A stretch of DNA of 64,000 nucleotides from Spinacia oleracea (lineage: Eukaryota; Streptophyta; Magnoliopsida; Caryophyllales; Amaranthaceae). The stretch is from the NCBI RefSeq assembly GCF_020520425.1, contig NC_079491.1, forward strand, positions 41,654,027 through 41,718,026, given 5' to 3'. Numbering within the stretch: position 1 is the stretch's first letter; each line of letters begins with the position of its first letter. The position numbers were made by a program, and so were the translations under genes. The notes below the pieces were generated by a model. It made no database searches, was not told where the DNA came from, and saw only the letters and a program-made list of their open reading frames with translations. This document shows positions 1 to 12,540 of this stretch, piece after piece.

Positions 1-5
1 ACATA

Positions 6-242
6 CTTCTTCCATTCTTATATACATTACACAATTTCCTTTTAGAGAAATTCATTTTTAATTGACACAATTCTATTATGAGAAAGTTTTATATAATGAA
101 TTGTCATCTTTGCCCTCACTTTAAACAGGTGATAGTGATGGTTGGTTGTTATTGTTAAGGGGCACTTTTGTCCTTAAACTTTAATATTTACCTCTTTGTG
201 GTGCCAAAATTAATTATGTCATGTAAATAAGAACGGAAGAAG
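6..242. mobile_element. Stowaway-like MITE
   Basis: The two ends are inverted repeats: CTTCTTCCATTCTTAT on the left and, read on the other strand, CTTCTTCCGTTCTTAT on the right. Both sides are bordered by TA (4-5 and 243-244), the target duplication of Tc1/mariner-type Stowaway MITEs. The element is 237 bp, AT-rich and has no coding capacity. Confidence 0.7.
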
Positions 243-1179
243 TACCAAATAAGGGATTATCAATATTTCTACGAATTCCCAAATAACAATTCCCAATCAT
301 TTCCCACTCTTAATTACCCTATATCCCATTTCCACGTACCAAACACCCCGTTAGTGATATTGCTTAAGTATCCGTTGTGAATTCCAGTTCGTTATTATTA
401 TGAGAATTTTTTTATGCAAAGATGCATATGACAAAATCAAAATCAAAATCAAAGATGCATATGCCAACCGTGAATTTCCACCCAAGAGAAATGCCAAACT
501 GGAAAGTGGAAAAAGGGTAACGGAAACAGAGTATCGAGTATAAAATACTCCTCCATGTTGAGTAGAAATGGGAATGGGGGTTACTAAAAAAACGGATCCC
601 AAGCCAACTCACTTCCACTGTAAAAGAGAGACTGAAATTGATTGATCGCCTTTCACACCGTTGGAAGTCATGAATGAAAAAAGCTTTAACATAGTATAAT
701 TGATGTGCACATGACAAAATGCAATTATTTGGTCTACTAAAGAAGTTGCTCATTTGGTCCGCCTTTTATTTCCCAACTTACCGCCCTATATAGTAGGGAA
801 TTTACAAGTAGAGTGAGTGACAAACAAAACAAGCAATTAAGCGATTTACGAAAATGATAGGAAACGAAAGATGAGGCGAAATTAAGTCCGGAAAATGTTA
901 CGAGTTACAAACCTGTCTATTTGGGGTAGATATTACCCTATTCCTAGATCAGCAGATATTGCATCAAGATCTAATCAAATTGGGGAGGGAAACAAAAATA
1001 AAAATAAAAATAAAAGAAATAAAAATAAAAAAGGGTACACAGAATACACCAAACTCCAGGCACCCATATATATAAATACATTAAGAAAAGGGGGCAAAAA
1101 AAATTAAAGCGTTGAAATTAAATTACATCACACAAACCTAATTCAATTATCTATGGACAAGTTCATCTGTTCAAGTCAT
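243..1179. other. Spacer without gene downstream of golgin gene
   Basis: AT-rich sequence with only short chance frames. An A-rich simple repeat based on AAAAAT lies near 990-1035. The part nearest 1180 should hold the 3' untranslated region and poly(A) site of the minus-strand golgin gene, but no unambiguous AATAAA was identified. Confidence 0.5.
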
Positions 1180-3859
1180 TTAGTGCAACGATTCCACACT
1201 CTTGCTCAACTCTTCCAGTTTCTTCATCCTCAACCTCTCGCTTTCGCCTACCAGCTGCTCCCATCCATCCAAGAAAGGAACAAATGTTAAGTTTCGATAT
1301 AATATAATCTCAAATTTTCATTACTCATTCATGTAGTAGCCAGGGAATCATTTTACCTCAACTAGTTTGTTTATCAGCTGTACTTTTTCTTTGTTCTTCT
1401 CATTGAATGCATCCAGCGCATCTCGGTATTCTTTTTCCTGTCAAAATAGGTTTCAAGGCCAGAGCCCCATTGATACATATTAACTCGCAGTTATTTCAAT
1501 AATCAAATCATTTTAACTCAATAATTCTAAATCATTTGTCTATTTTTCCGGAAATACATGTAATAGTAAAATCGAAATGAAAACGTATTCACCAGAGGAA
1601 TTGTAAAATCTTAAAAATTTTAGAAGTCATAAAACGTTGTTAGTAGAATATGTACCTTCTTTTGCACATTTGTTCCGAGTGGCCTTAGCTCTTTGTTAAC
1701 TACATCTATCCTTTTACGCACAACAGACACATCTTTCCGCATTGGATCAGCAAGGGATTCAAGCTCCTGCAGGTTCATAAAATGTAAACGTATTTACAAC
1801 AACTGAAATGAGTATACAAAAGCACAAAACCAAAATATTAAGTGCTACAGCTTCTAAGTTTTAGTTGTAAACTGTTAAATCCACATTAAAACAAGGCGAA
1901 ATAAGACACTTCAAGATCCATTCGCAACCGAGGATGAAAGGTGATATAAACATTATAAATTAAAAGATTTTCACGCTACTATCAAAAGTATGCACCCTCA
2001 ACAGTATTACAGTTGACTCACAAAACTATCCTTTTCGTTTTGTCTCCACTCACCCTCTTATCCTCTCAGTGAGGAATTACGGGACGAAACAACTACCAAA
2101 TTATTCAAATTGGTAAAATACACACCCAACATATTAGGCTAGACGTCCCGACTATTATTGCACAATACTGGTAAGTGAGATTAGTAACAGTGACATATAC
2201 AGAAATAATAAAGAATTCAACAAGTTGATTAACCACCATCTTACTTCTTAATACAACGGGGCAAAACAAGTTATAACTCTTAGAAATCCTAATAATAGCC
2301 AAAAATAGCCAGAGTTCAATCATGTCTTGAACTAAATTGTTGTGCATTTCCTACTACGGAGTAGGAACAAGGATGATATCCAAAAATAGTTTATTACCAG
2401 TACTTCACTTCTCAACTACCCAGGTAGAAAACACAAGAAACACACTCTCACAGACACTTAGCTCACATTCCAGCTAAAAGAAAAAGTTTGTCAGCTGGAC
2501 GTTGATATTAGCTAAAGGACAATCTGTCAAGTGTCAATTATCTACAACGGTAACAAGTTGCAGATATATAGAATATGAAAGAAAAAAGAAAATCCCAACG
2601 GAAAAAAGAAGAATTACACCTTTCTACCTAATTCAAACTGCTCTGTGTTCACAAGTTAACAGAATCCAATAATTCTTGAACAAAATAAAGATCCCTCAAA
2701 TTTCGTTTATTTCCTACTTAATTTCAATTAACAAGGTACTAAAACACTTATTCCATGAAACAAAAACTTAATGTTGACTCTGTGTTCATAACTAATGTTG
2801 ACTTAATGTGTTACTTATAAACGGCTACAACTCTACAAATGTCAGACACGGCCGTCTAAATGAAGTGTCCAAGTGCCATAACCGTTTCCAACTTCCACGC
2901 ATCGAGTATCCGTCAATCACGAGTCATGAGTAACATAGTGAACAGATCAAGCAAATTACATCTCAATACACATACGAAAACTCAAGAATTCTCAAATTTT
3001 AAGATGGGGGTTTTCAATTTTCATTAACAAAAACAAAAGTAAAGAAACAAAAATTAAGCCCAAAAAAGTAGGGGAAAATAAAGCATAGAAAACCAAAATA
3101 TGGGTTTGTCATTTTGCCATATATGCAATGTTAGTAATTTACAGGCAATAAATGGAAAGAATTACACCGAATATTTGAAAAATTACTAGAATCATAAGAC
3201 CGTTACAAGGGAATTTCAAATTTCAAGTTATACCCATTTAATTTTTTTATTTATTTGGGGGAAAACCCCAACTAAAATAATTAAAAATCAAGCCAAAAAT
3301 GTGAAAAATAGAGAAATTAAATCTGGGTTAGCCAAATTTGAAAAGTTACTAGATGCATATGACCGTTACAAGGGATTTTCAAATTTTTAATTATATACCC
3401 ATTTATTTTTCATTTTTTGGGGGAAAAACCCCAAGTTTCAGAAACTAAAACTAAAACTAAGCAAAAAGTGAAAAAAAACAGAAAAATTAAGCACAAAAGT
3501 AAGTAGATTTATTACTTCAAACACCCAAAAAAAATACTAAAAATGGAAAAAACAATCAAAAGAGGAGAGAAAGTGAGAAGAGAGTAAACCTCACGAATTA
3601 AGCCCAAGCGTTTAGTCTCCTCTTCAACTCGGCCGAGTTGAGCTTGAACTCGCTCTCGCACCTCCATCTTCTTCCTCTCGATCTCCTCCTCTTTCGCCCT
3701 GAAGTTCGACAAAGCAGAGCGAGTGATCTCTTCATCTTGCATACCAACACCAGCAGTAGAATTAATACTACTGTTGAAGCTCAAGCTGCCAGAATTCGCG
3801 ACGCTTTGTATCGTCGGAAGTGGTGGCGCAGGCGGCGGCGGCTGTTCAGACTTCTGCAT
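1180..3859 (-). CDS. RAB6-interacting golgin / DUF662 family coiled-coil protein
   Basis: Four exons were assembled by eye on the minus strand: 3859-3590, 1766-1656, 1437-1357 and 1254-1180 (stop TAA). All introns begin GT and end AG, and all junctions are phase 0. The product is about 178 residues. It opens with a proline- and serine-rich stretch, followed by an almost continuous charged coiled coil. Recognisable family blocks are ERVQAQLGRVEEETKRL (exon 1), DPMRKDVSVVRKRID and NKELRPLG (exon 2), EALDAFNEKNKEKVQL-like sequence (exon 3) and GESERLRMKKLEELSKS (exon 4). The open frame extends upstream to a stop near 4048 but contains no ATG before 3859, so the start was placed there. An N-terminal extension would need a non-ATG codon or an extra exon. 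The length suits the family (roughly 170-230 residues in my memory). The likely role, Golgi or cytoplasmic coiled-coil scaffold, is inferred from the family name. No frameshift or internal stop was seen. Confidence 0.9.
3176..3437. repeat. Tandem duplication inside golgin intron 1
   Basis: Two diverged direct copies of about 100 bp, at 3176-3272 and 3339-3437, lie in the 1.8-kb first intron. Both contain the block GACCGTTACAAGGGA, then TTTCAAATTT, then a short palindrome-like GGGGGAAAACCCC. The copies are separated by AT-rich sequence. Confidence 0.6.
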
Positions 3860-4095
3860 CGTCTGTAGTGGTTGTTGTGGCGGTGGTGGTTGAAGGTTCT
3901 TCTCAACGGCTTTATTTTTCTCTCTCTTCAGCTTGTTTCTGTTTCTCTCTCCTGGGCAGAGACCACAGAGGAAGCCTCCGTCTGTCCTTGAATTCTCCAC
4001 TTTATCTTTTTTTGGTGGGTTGCCTTTTACTTTTTTTTTTTTTGGCTAGAGAGAGAAAGTGAGGAGAGAGGAAAGAGGGTTTTTGTATTTTGAGT
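3860..4095 (-). promoter_or_regulatory. Putative 5' leader of golgin gene
   Basis: Upstream of the chosen ATG (higher coordinates, minus strand) is a pyrimidine-rich stretch on the transcribed strand (4047-4080) next to an A13 run (4031-4043). CT-rich leaders are common just downstream of plant transcription starts. The inference is positional only; no clear TATA box was identified. Confidence 0.3.
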
Positions 4096-4532
4096 TTGTG
4101 CCCTGTTTGGTGATCCGTTTAAACAAAGTTGGGTAAATAGTGGGAATGAAATGTGGGTGAGGATGAGGGGTCTTTAAAGACTAAAAGTATGTAAAAAAAA
4201 AGGGATAAAAAAAAGTTTGAAAAGTATTGTGAATGCCACCTTGTTTTTGGAATAAAAAATTGTTTTATTGTGTTTTGGGTTGGAGTTTATTTGATTATGA
4301 ATGATCAACCACCCTCAACCTCTCTCCAAAAAGGAAAAAGAAAGATTTATTTATTGTTTTTCTTTAATACAATAGGGTTTAGATATTGTAGCATTAAATT
4401 TTGAAAAAAATAACCTAATAGAATGGAAGAGCTTCACATCTTCTAATCGTTGCAAAATCCAGCAGTGTGCTGAGTGGTTCGGTTCTCACGACACTAAAAA
4501 TTCATTGTCTTTAATATTAGGTGTTGTTAATT
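4096..4532. other. AT-rich spacer between golgin gene and copia relic
   Basis: No gene or clear repeat ends were seen. It probably contains the golgin promoter on the minus strand. The copia LTR begins at its right edge. Confidence 0.4.
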
Positions 4533-4645
4533 TGTAATAGAGGATACTAAGGATATATTCGTAATCGTACTAATGTACGATATTATTATACATATGAGTC
4601 TCAGGCACCTGTATTAGGGCCGTATCATTATATTCACATGTTATT
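4533..4645 (+). repeat. 5' LTR of old copia element (approximate right edge)
   Basis: Starts TGTAATAG and aligns by eye with 12970-13085 through the CAGGCACC and GTATTAGGG blocks. Divergence is high and the inner edge is uncertain, so the LTR could extend toward 4700. Confidence 0.6.
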
Positions 4646-4783
4646 AAGAGTATTAGATTTCCTTTATAACCCTTACGAAAATTAATTTGATTCTCCTTCA
4701 TATCACGTAAAATTCCATCCCATTAACTCAATGATCAGTTTTTTTTCCCGTCTCTCCGCATACTCAAACTCTGAATTAATTGA

Positions 4784-5137
4784 TTATGTTGCTTCATTGA
4801 CGGCCTTGTTTACATTTATGGAATCCACTTCTCCATCGCCAATTTCATAACACATACCATATACCCCAGCACAGGGGACAACCTCTTTGACGCATACGTC
4901 CTCAAATCCATTGGGATCGCAGCCGCAACACACAGTCGGCGCACCTATGTTCTGTGTCACCTCTATTGGTGCTCCGCCATATACCACGACTTTCACGTGG
5001 CAACCTACGCGCGCATCCGGCTCCATGTCGTCTCTTCGATGTCGCTTCAACTCAAATTGGTACGACACCTGATATTGCCTAGCAACTTCACATTTCCAAA
5101 AATTACGTTGGAATCGGTGGGTTGGATTTTTTTTCAC
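4784..5137 (-). other. Unrecognised cysteine-rich open frame
   Basis: A 117-codon frame lies antisense to the copia relic, just inside its left LTR, where gag would be expected on the other strand. The upstream end has GTG rather than ATG. It contains several cysteines, including CCGC, and no motif that I recognise. It may be a captured fragment or chance. Confidence 0.2.
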
Positions 5138-5253
5138 TACCTCGAATATTTCTAGACCTCGTGGGAATACTTATGGTGGTCCAAATTCCCACTTGCAGGG
5201 AGATTAGCGCATAGTCATCGACTAACTATGGATTTTCAACCTCAAGGCGCTTT

Positions 5254-7274
5254 ATGGATTTTCAAAAATTAGTTGAGAATTTGTTTGATTGCCAAATTAA
5301 ATATTACCAAAGTGACGGGTGTCGGGAATTTGGTAATGCTCCTTTGCTTGATCATTTTCGAAAATGGGGAATATCGTTTAGAAAATCTTGCCCAGACACT
5401 CAACAACAAAATGGTGTTGCTAAACGAAAGCATAGACATGTAATTGAACTAGCTCGAACGATGCTTATTGAGTCATTGCTTCCTGGTCAATTATGTGTAT
5501 ATGTTGCGTATACGGAAACATATATAATTAATCGATTGCCTACCCCAGTTTTGCAAGGTGCGTCTCCTTTTCAAAATTTATTTTCAAAACAACCGGATTA
5601 TTCGTTTTTAAGTGGGTTTGGTTGTGAGTGTTTTCCAAATTTGATTGCGAAACCGTCAAATAAGTTAACTCCAAGGTCAGTTCAATGTGTTTTATTGGGT
5701 ATGCTCTGGGTTATAATGGTTGTCGTTGTTATGAACCAAAGTGGTCGTGTTTATGTGAGTCAGAATATAAACTTTCATGAGTCAGTATTCCCGTATAGAA
5801 ATTTAGTGTCGTCTCGTCCTTCATCGTCGGTCAATTATAGTGACACGGATCCCTCACTCCTCCTATTACCATCATCTTTGTCCAATGGTGTCGCCCAAGT
5901 ACCGTCTAGCGTTACCCTTGCATCACATATACCCGCCCCGCCTAGCTTTGTAACGGATCATCCCTCCCCGCGACCAGACCGTGGCACAGATACCTCTGCC
6001 ACGACCAGCCAGTGAACTACACTGCCTATTCGCACCAAAATCAGCAAGTCGTAGCCTTTCTGTGGCAAAATATGCCCTGTCGCGGCCTCGTCTGCAAGCA
6101 CCATTACGCAGCCATCCTTCGCCTAACGAGAGCTTACCTAACAATCCCTTGCATTCTCCCTCACCTACACAGCCCGTGCCTATACATCCCTCGCGTTGCC
6201 ATCCCTCGCCAAGCCCAATATTGCTGGACCAACGTGATACATCGCACATCTCACCAGCTTCCCCTAGAGAGGACCATGTGTCTCCAATCCCTAGTGACTC
6301 AATGTCGTCGTCACTCAAGTCCATGACACACCATCTCAAGCACCTCCTTTGAATGATATTTTTGCGATTCTGTCACCTAATAATGTTCATGAAATGCGAA
6401 CACGTGCTAAAGATGGAATTTTTAAGCCAAAACCAAAATTAAATCTAAATACATTTGAAAAAAAGCACCAAATTGTTTTTCTAAAGCAAATAAAATTCCA
6501 AAATAGCGTGAAGCAATGTAGGAAGAGATTAACGCAATGCTTGTCAACAAAACTTAGGATTTAGTACCATCGGATGCGTCAAAAAACTTGGTTGGTACAA
6601 AATGAATTTATACGATAAAAAGTGACGAAGATGGTCATGTGATTAGGCCTAAGGCTCGTCTGGTTGCTCGTGGGTTTGAATAACAAGAAGGTATGGATTT
6701 TTCTGAGACCTTTAGTCCTGTTATAAAACAACAACTATTCGGTTGGTTTAACAACTATTCGGTTGGTTTTGTCTTTAACTACATGGTGATTAATTGAGGA
6801 GGTATACATGAAACAACGTGCAGGCTTTATTTATCCTAATTTTCCTAATTACATTTTTCTTCTTAGTGAAACAATCTATGATTTTCCTAATTACATTTTT
6901 CGTCTTAGGAAAGCAATCTTCGCTTCAGCAGCTTTTTGTTACAACATGTCTTATTTTGTTGTCAATCAGATAATTATATGTTCATTTTTCGTCGTGATAA
7001 ATTCATTGTTATCTTCTTATTTGTGTCGACGACATCATTGTCACAGGCAACTAGACTCCTTTGATCACCAAATTCATAATCCTTTTGTCTGCCGAGTTTG
7101 CTACAAAATATCTTGATGATCTGCACTACTTCTTAGGAGTGCATGCGATGCATACTTTCAAGGGTTTATTGTTGTGTTAGAAAAAATATGTTCATGATCT
7201 ACTTCTGAAATTCCATCTACACACTTCTAACCCTCTGTGCGTACCCCTCTTTCTAGTCGTACCACACTTTCTAT
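5254..7274 (+). pseudogene. Copia integrase and reverse transcriptase, broken
   Basis: The integrase core is visible from 5254: YYQSDGCREFGN, then PDTQQQNGVAKRKHRHV, then NRLPTPVLQGASPFQ and a PRSVQCVLLG block near 5700. Several frameshifts follow. A reverse transcriptase start appears at about 6590-6730 (GTKWIYTIKSDEDGHV, KARLVARGFE, an in-frame stop, then FSETFSPV). The catalytic VDDIIVTG block lies near 7025-7055 and FATKYLDDLHYFLGV near 7090-7140. The last copia codons read PLSSRTTLSIT, then give way to the CACTA end. Many stops and shifts make it non-functional. Confidence 0.8.
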
Positions 7275-7827
7275 CACTAGTAGAAAAAAAAAACCTTGTT
7301 ACAACCCCCTTGTTGAAGCATACATAGAGAAATACGCTTCAACAACCAGTCAGTCAACGCGGGTCAAACATTATAAAGGGTTGTTGAAGCAAACATTTTT
7401 ATTGTTCTCTTCAATAGCAGGTGTTGAAGGGGGCATTTAAATGTTCGCATCAATTCAACAAAGTATTATCTGTTGACGCGTACACTCTTTTGTTCGCTTC
7501 AATAGATAATACTCGCATGTAATCTAGGTTTTGATTCTCTCTTCTCCTCATTTCTTCTGTTAGCCTGAAAGATTCATTTCTCTCTCCCCTCTCCTCTCTC
7601 CCGATTCAAAACTCCAGAAACCCTCCGCCTCTTTCGTCAATAACTCGGGCTCCCTCTTGCTCTCCTCAAAGTCATTGGCGTACATGGAAGGTCTATCTTC
7701 TTTTCCTCTCCCTCATTCTCAACAATTTCAAAGAAGGTGTCTTCATAAACGCCTTTGATTTCGTTCTCTTTCTCTCTCCTCTAACAACAGTTTTTCTTCG
7801 TGTTAGATCTAGAAATTTCAAGCAAAA

Positions 7828-7920
7828 ATGAGGGAGTGCATTTCAATCCACATTGGTGAAGCTGGTATCCAGATCGGAAATTCTTGCTGGTAGCTTTACT
7901 TTCTCGAGCATGGTATTCAG
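7828..7920 (+). pseudogene. Alpha-tubulin first exon fragment
   Basis: The translation starts MRECISIHIGEAGIQIG and ends LEHGIQ, the invariant N terminus of alpha-tubulin that contacts the nucleotide. It is followed at once by a GT donor (GTATAACC), which fits the usual first intron position after this motif. The sequence upstream (about 7540-7827) is CT-rich like a plant 5' leader. A GAG to TAG change after NSCW creates a stop. The retained donor shows capture from genomic DNA, not from mRNA. It lies inside the CACTA element; no other tubulin exon was found. Confidence 0.85.
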
Positions 7921-8906
7921 GTATAACCTATCTTCTTCTCTCTAGATCTATTGTTTTTGCTTTCCTTTTTCTTAATAGTATGTTGATATTGTGCAAAATA
8001 AATGTGATTGGTGTTGAATTCGCTCAGTTTAAACTTTTGATGTCGTATTTTGCTACACGGTGTAGATCTATGATGTTATTTTGTTTTTAATTGGTTAAAT
8101 CTAATTTTTGATGCCTCATTGCATAATATGAAGATCTATATTTGAAATTTATTAAGTTAGGGGTTTTGGTATTTGCAATAATCACAATTAAGGTTTATTT
8201 CAAAAATATTCCTCTTTTACGCTTCTAATTTGCATACTGAATTTCATTGTTATTCATAATAATATAATATATAAGTCCACATCTTAGTATCTGAAATTGA
8301 ATTAGGCACTTTCAGCAAATTGCTGCCATTATTATTTTTGTAGAACTAGTGCATATATGTGCTTTCCCATCAACTGATACAATCAAGTAATTAATGGCTA
8401 AGTATAGCATTTTGGTTGACTAAGTTGTTGAGTATGATTTAGCCTAGAGGGTAGAAATCTTGAGTAGTTTTTTTTAAAGTTTTCCCTAATCATCTGATTA
8501 ATAATAACAATCTCATAAAGGTTTGATTCAATTTTATTAGAGCATCTTTTTGAATTTTATTTTTGATATATTGAATACTGAATTCATGATTATGTTTGTT
8601 TGAACGTAGAAAAAGAGTAATTTTGGTAATGGTCAAGGGAAGCGTAGGCCGAATAATTGAACTCGTATGGCTCATTGGCCTAAATGGAAGAAGTTATTAG
8701 GAGAACTGTTTATGTTTCTTATATAGATCAACATGTAACTTCTTGCTTCTTTCATGTAAAACAATGAAATTCCATGTTAGAATTATGTAATATAGACTGA
8801 AACTTTCTTTTATGAAAATAAAAGTGTATGATATATTGATTGCAGGTGACTGAGGAGCAGCTGATAGGGCTTTCATCAACTATGGACAGTATATTTATGT
8901 GAGAGC

Positions 8907-10430
8907 TGAGGGGGTCGAAAAATAGGACGTGCATAAGAAAATGGCGCGAACGACTTTCCCCTCGGGAGGTGGCAATCATATTCAGTAAATAGGAACTAAC
9001 TATGAGCGTTAGCCTCTTTTTACTAGTCTTTAGGAGTCGCCATTCAGTTTTACAACTACATTGAAGAAAACTGACAAAACCCGGTTATCGTGATATGTTC
9101 GAAGAGCAAAAATATTTGACTCACAACAGTCATATGTACCCTTGTGATCCCAATTATGGAGATCGCTCAACATACATCCAGCGGAGTAGAGATTGAGAGT
9201 TTGGGGGGACGTTTACTAATATGGGAGTGCCCAGCATTAGCCCACGCGGTGGTGCTTACTAGTTCAACGTGATGACGAAAGGGACATGCGTTATGCTACA
9301 TTACTAATCCGAGTTGGTTTTAATGCACAAGTAATTAACTAACATTCGTCAAAATAGTGATTTTGATTAATTAAAGGTGCCTAGCAATACCAGTTTGTCT
9401 AGAGATTATCTTATTAGGCGTGAATAATATAGCAGATTAAGTGAACAGATTTATAGAGGTGATGAAAGCAATAAAATGTAGATTTCAGATTACAGTATAG
9501 CGTAGGCTAAATTGCGGTTCTCAGGAACACTAACCATTTGTCTTTGCTAGCCTTCCTTTTCTACTTCGAAATTCCTGGTAACTGACTGACTGTAGGGAGA
9601 GATTCTTCCAGAGTTCAGGCTTAGGATTTGGCCAGAGCTTTGGTATGATTAGGGCTGGTCGGAGCGATTATATGGGAAGGGTCTGCTTAACAGTGGGTTA
9701 ATACGGCAAACAGTTTGTAGATACGGGTGATTTAAAGCTTCGGTCAATACTCAAGATTTTAGGTGTTTGGTAATTCGTAATTGGTAATTGGTGTGGTTTC
9801 CGGTTTTCAGAGGGTCGTATTTATAGTGTAACAGGTCGAAATAGAATAGACGTTTGAAGAGATTGAATTTCACTGCAAGTTAACTAGCAGCGCTAGAATA
9901 TTTTAGCACACACATTTCGTGCGCTGGATATTTATTGCGCCAGATTTGATGTCTACTGAGTCATTGACAATTGTCTTGAAATCTTATATTGGTCGTGATT
10001 GGGTAAAAGCCAAACTCTAGAGCTTAAATATTCTTGCGCTCTCTTTGGTGCGCTGGAAAAAATGTAGTTATGCTAGTGTTTCAATTCACTTCTACTTTTC
10101 CAAACTTTTCCGGATTTATTCCGAATTTCTATCTCAATCACGGTTTTATCTCTTTTAAGAATACTAGCTGGAGTTCAACTCTTGTGTTTTCTTATCAAGG
10201 ATCAATCGTAATGAAATGCAATCACTTGAAATCTATCTTATACATTTACTATTCTGGGTAGCATGGCACTTACTATAAATAGCAGTTACTAAAAATGAAA
10301 ATATGGCTTTCGGAATTGTCCGTCAGTCACAGGTCGTTCGTCGCACACTTAGGAAGGCATAGACAAGTAGTGTTTGGTTTCATCATCGAACACACCGCTT
10401 CGGGCCTAGGGACAAATGTAGGCGTCTACA
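8907..10430 (-). mobile_element. Solo LTR, Tat-type gypsy family
   Basis: It opens TGAGGGGGTCGAAAAA and ends GGCGTCTACA. Inner blocks such as ACTGACAAAACCCGGTTATCGTGA and CTTGTGATCCC are shared with the LTRs at 33337-34814 and 52462-53940, but divergence is clear. No internal region is attached. The family is transcribed from the minus strand, judged from the complete element at 33337-53940. No matching 5-bp target duplication was found (AGAGC left, TGATG right). Confidence 0.75.
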
Positions 10431-10910
10431 TGATGTTTTCCTTGTAATTTATCAACTTGAATTGTATTACTAGTAGTTTTTCTTCATGAGTTTCGTTGAT
10501 TTTTATGAGTTGGCCTGTTAGTGGTTTTTCTTTGCCAGTTCCTTTTCTGAATAGTGTTGTATCACACTCCTCTTCTAGGTGGTTGATTGTCGTGTTTGTG
10601 GTTACCCAAAATTTGTTCTTCGTTTTGGTTTTGTCGAGTTTACCAACGAGGGTAATGCGTTATACAACTTTGTTTATAGACTAATATTCAAGGTTTTGAC
10701 TTTAAGTTAACAAATCAACTGTTTTTGTGGTGGTGCAGAAGTTGCACAGGCTACATTGAATCTGTCAGGAACTATGTTAATTTGGCTATTATCCTATCAA
10801 AGTTCTGCCTTCTAAGACTGCAATTGCTATTGTAAACCCCACAGTTTTTCCTCAGGTGAGTTCTTAAACAAGGCACTATCAATCTTGAAAAGGGCAGAAA
10901 ATGGAGGTCA

Positions 10911-11000
10911 GGAAATGTTTATGCTTATACACCATTAATTAATGCACTATCTAACAGCGGAAGGCTTACGGAAGTTGTAAGTCTGCTAGATTTACAAGTT
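10911..11000 (+). pseudogene. PPR-like repeat fragment
   Basis: One frame reads GNVYAYTPLINALSNSGRL then TEVVSLL, which resembles one pentatricopeptide repeat (pattern NVxTYxxLINALxxxGRLxEAxxLL). A neighbouring frame just upstream reads KALSILKRAENGG, the preceding helix, so there is a frameshift. It is inside the CACTA element. PPR proteins bind organellar RNA, but this piece is far too short to work. Confidence 0.5.
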
Positions 11001-11657
11001 TTGTATTTTCTGACATGATTCATAATTCTTTTTCTATTTGCTACTTTAGTTGTCTGATTTATTATAAATTAGAACTTAATATGGAAGGTAACTACTAACT
11101 AGAGAGCTTTTCACGTTTAACATATTTTCGTACTCGTCAGGCATGAGCCATGGGCAGTTCTGGAGTTCTAATATTGGAATTAGGACAGTTCTGCGAATGA
11201 AATTTAATTAGTACGTGTAGATCAGAAAGATAACTATTGACATGCGGGACCGTGTTTCCATATTTTCCTTTAATAGCTAATGCAAGTTAGTAAAAATGTC
11301 AAATGCGACCTTAAATTAAGACTTTTTTTGCATTCTTGAATAAAAGTGCTGATAGATGGTGATCCCAAGATCTTTTCACAAACCCATATTCATCTTTTCG
11401 CTCACATTGCTTGAACTAATATCTTACTCTAGAGTCTAGACCATGTTAGAGTAACATAAGAAAGGATGAGGGAAGCTGGATTGCAAAGTAGTGTAGAAAT
11501 CTATCCATGTATTATAAAGTAGGAAATCCAAATGGTGTTTGCTAGTATGAGGATATTAATTATTCAGTTGTTTTCAACTGGTTGAAGGAACCAAGCCTGA
11601 TGTAATGATTGAAATTTACATATAATGATTTGTTTTTATATTTGTTTTTGTGTACAG

Positions 11658-11864
11658 ATTTTCAATCCCCTTGGAAAACTCTCTTTGATTATCTATTTGT
11701 GCGCAGCTGCCAAATTGTTCTCTGCATACATCGTGTACGGCACACACAACTTGATTAAGCGTTATAGCTACGATGGGTACATACTTGCTGCAGTCACCCT
11801 TTATCTTGACATCGTCAACCTCTTCCTGGCCCTGCTAGCTCAGCTCTTTTCGAGGAAGCGTTAT
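11658..11864 (+). pseudogene. BI1-like (LFG / TMBIM family) exon fragment
   Basis: The translation includes PLGKLSLIIY, AYIVYGTHNLIKRYSYDGYI and LYLDIVNLFLALL. These match the last membrane segments of plant BI1-like / Lifeguard proteins, where the usual text is YIVYDTDNLIKR and LYLDxxNLFL. It is preceded by an AG acceptor (TGTACAG, ending 11657), so an intron border was captured. The frame runs into unrelated sequence. BI1-like proteins are multi-pass membrane regulators of cell death; this is only the C-terminal exon. Confidence 0.8.
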
Positions 11865-12264
11865 AGCTATTGCATTCATGTTTCACTGTCAGCGCACTTA
11901 GAATTTGCCACTTCTTTGACACCATACTATTCTTGCAAAACATGTATAGAATATGTATATAGTACTAGTGATCTATTGATAGTGTAATTTTGACATTGAT
12001 TAGAATCATGGACATGCTTAGTTCCGAAGGTTAAAAATTGTTCTCCCTCTGTTAGAAAGATTACTACTGAAGTGTATTAATGTAATACATGCAATTTGGT
12101 TTTGGGATATATGTATACTATAAAATACCAGTTAGTGTTTTTATGTTTATTATACAGGTTTCGATATTCTATTAGTGTTGTTGACAGGTTGTTTTACTTG
12201 GTGCAAGACACTCTAGGTATAGATAAATAAAATTAAAATTAAAATACTCGCGTCAACATGATGA

Positions 12265-12540
12265 GTTTTTTGCAACGAACAACAATATGTTGGTGTCAAC
12301 AGGATGGCCGGGTCTGTTGTAGCGAATAACAATATGTTCGCTGCAACATGATGGGTCTGATGTAGCGAACAACAAATATGTTCGTTGCATCAAGATGGGT
12401 CTATTGCAGCGAACAACAATATGTTCGCTGCAACTGGTCTTTATTTCAACATTTTATCCTCTGCTCTTGTTGCAGCGAACACGAATATGTTCGCTGCAAA
12501 AATTTACTTTTTGAAGCTAACAATGTTCGCTGCAACAACT
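12265..12540. repeat. CACTA subterminal palindromic repeats
   Basis: Five or more units pair TTGCAGCGAACA with TGTTCGCTGCAA around a short AT-rich centre, spaced at roughly 50-60 bp. The same units recur at 28975-29276. In CACTA elements such subterminal repeats are known to bind transposase; that role here is inferred. Confidence 0.7.

Noticed and set aside
7828..7920. Functional alpha-tubulin gene
   Set aside because: Only the first exon is present, with an in-frame TAG and no further tubulin exons.
10034..10261. Short gene within the solo LTR
   Set aside because: Similar DNA is found in the LTRs at 34411 and 53504, so it is LTR sequence rather than a gene.
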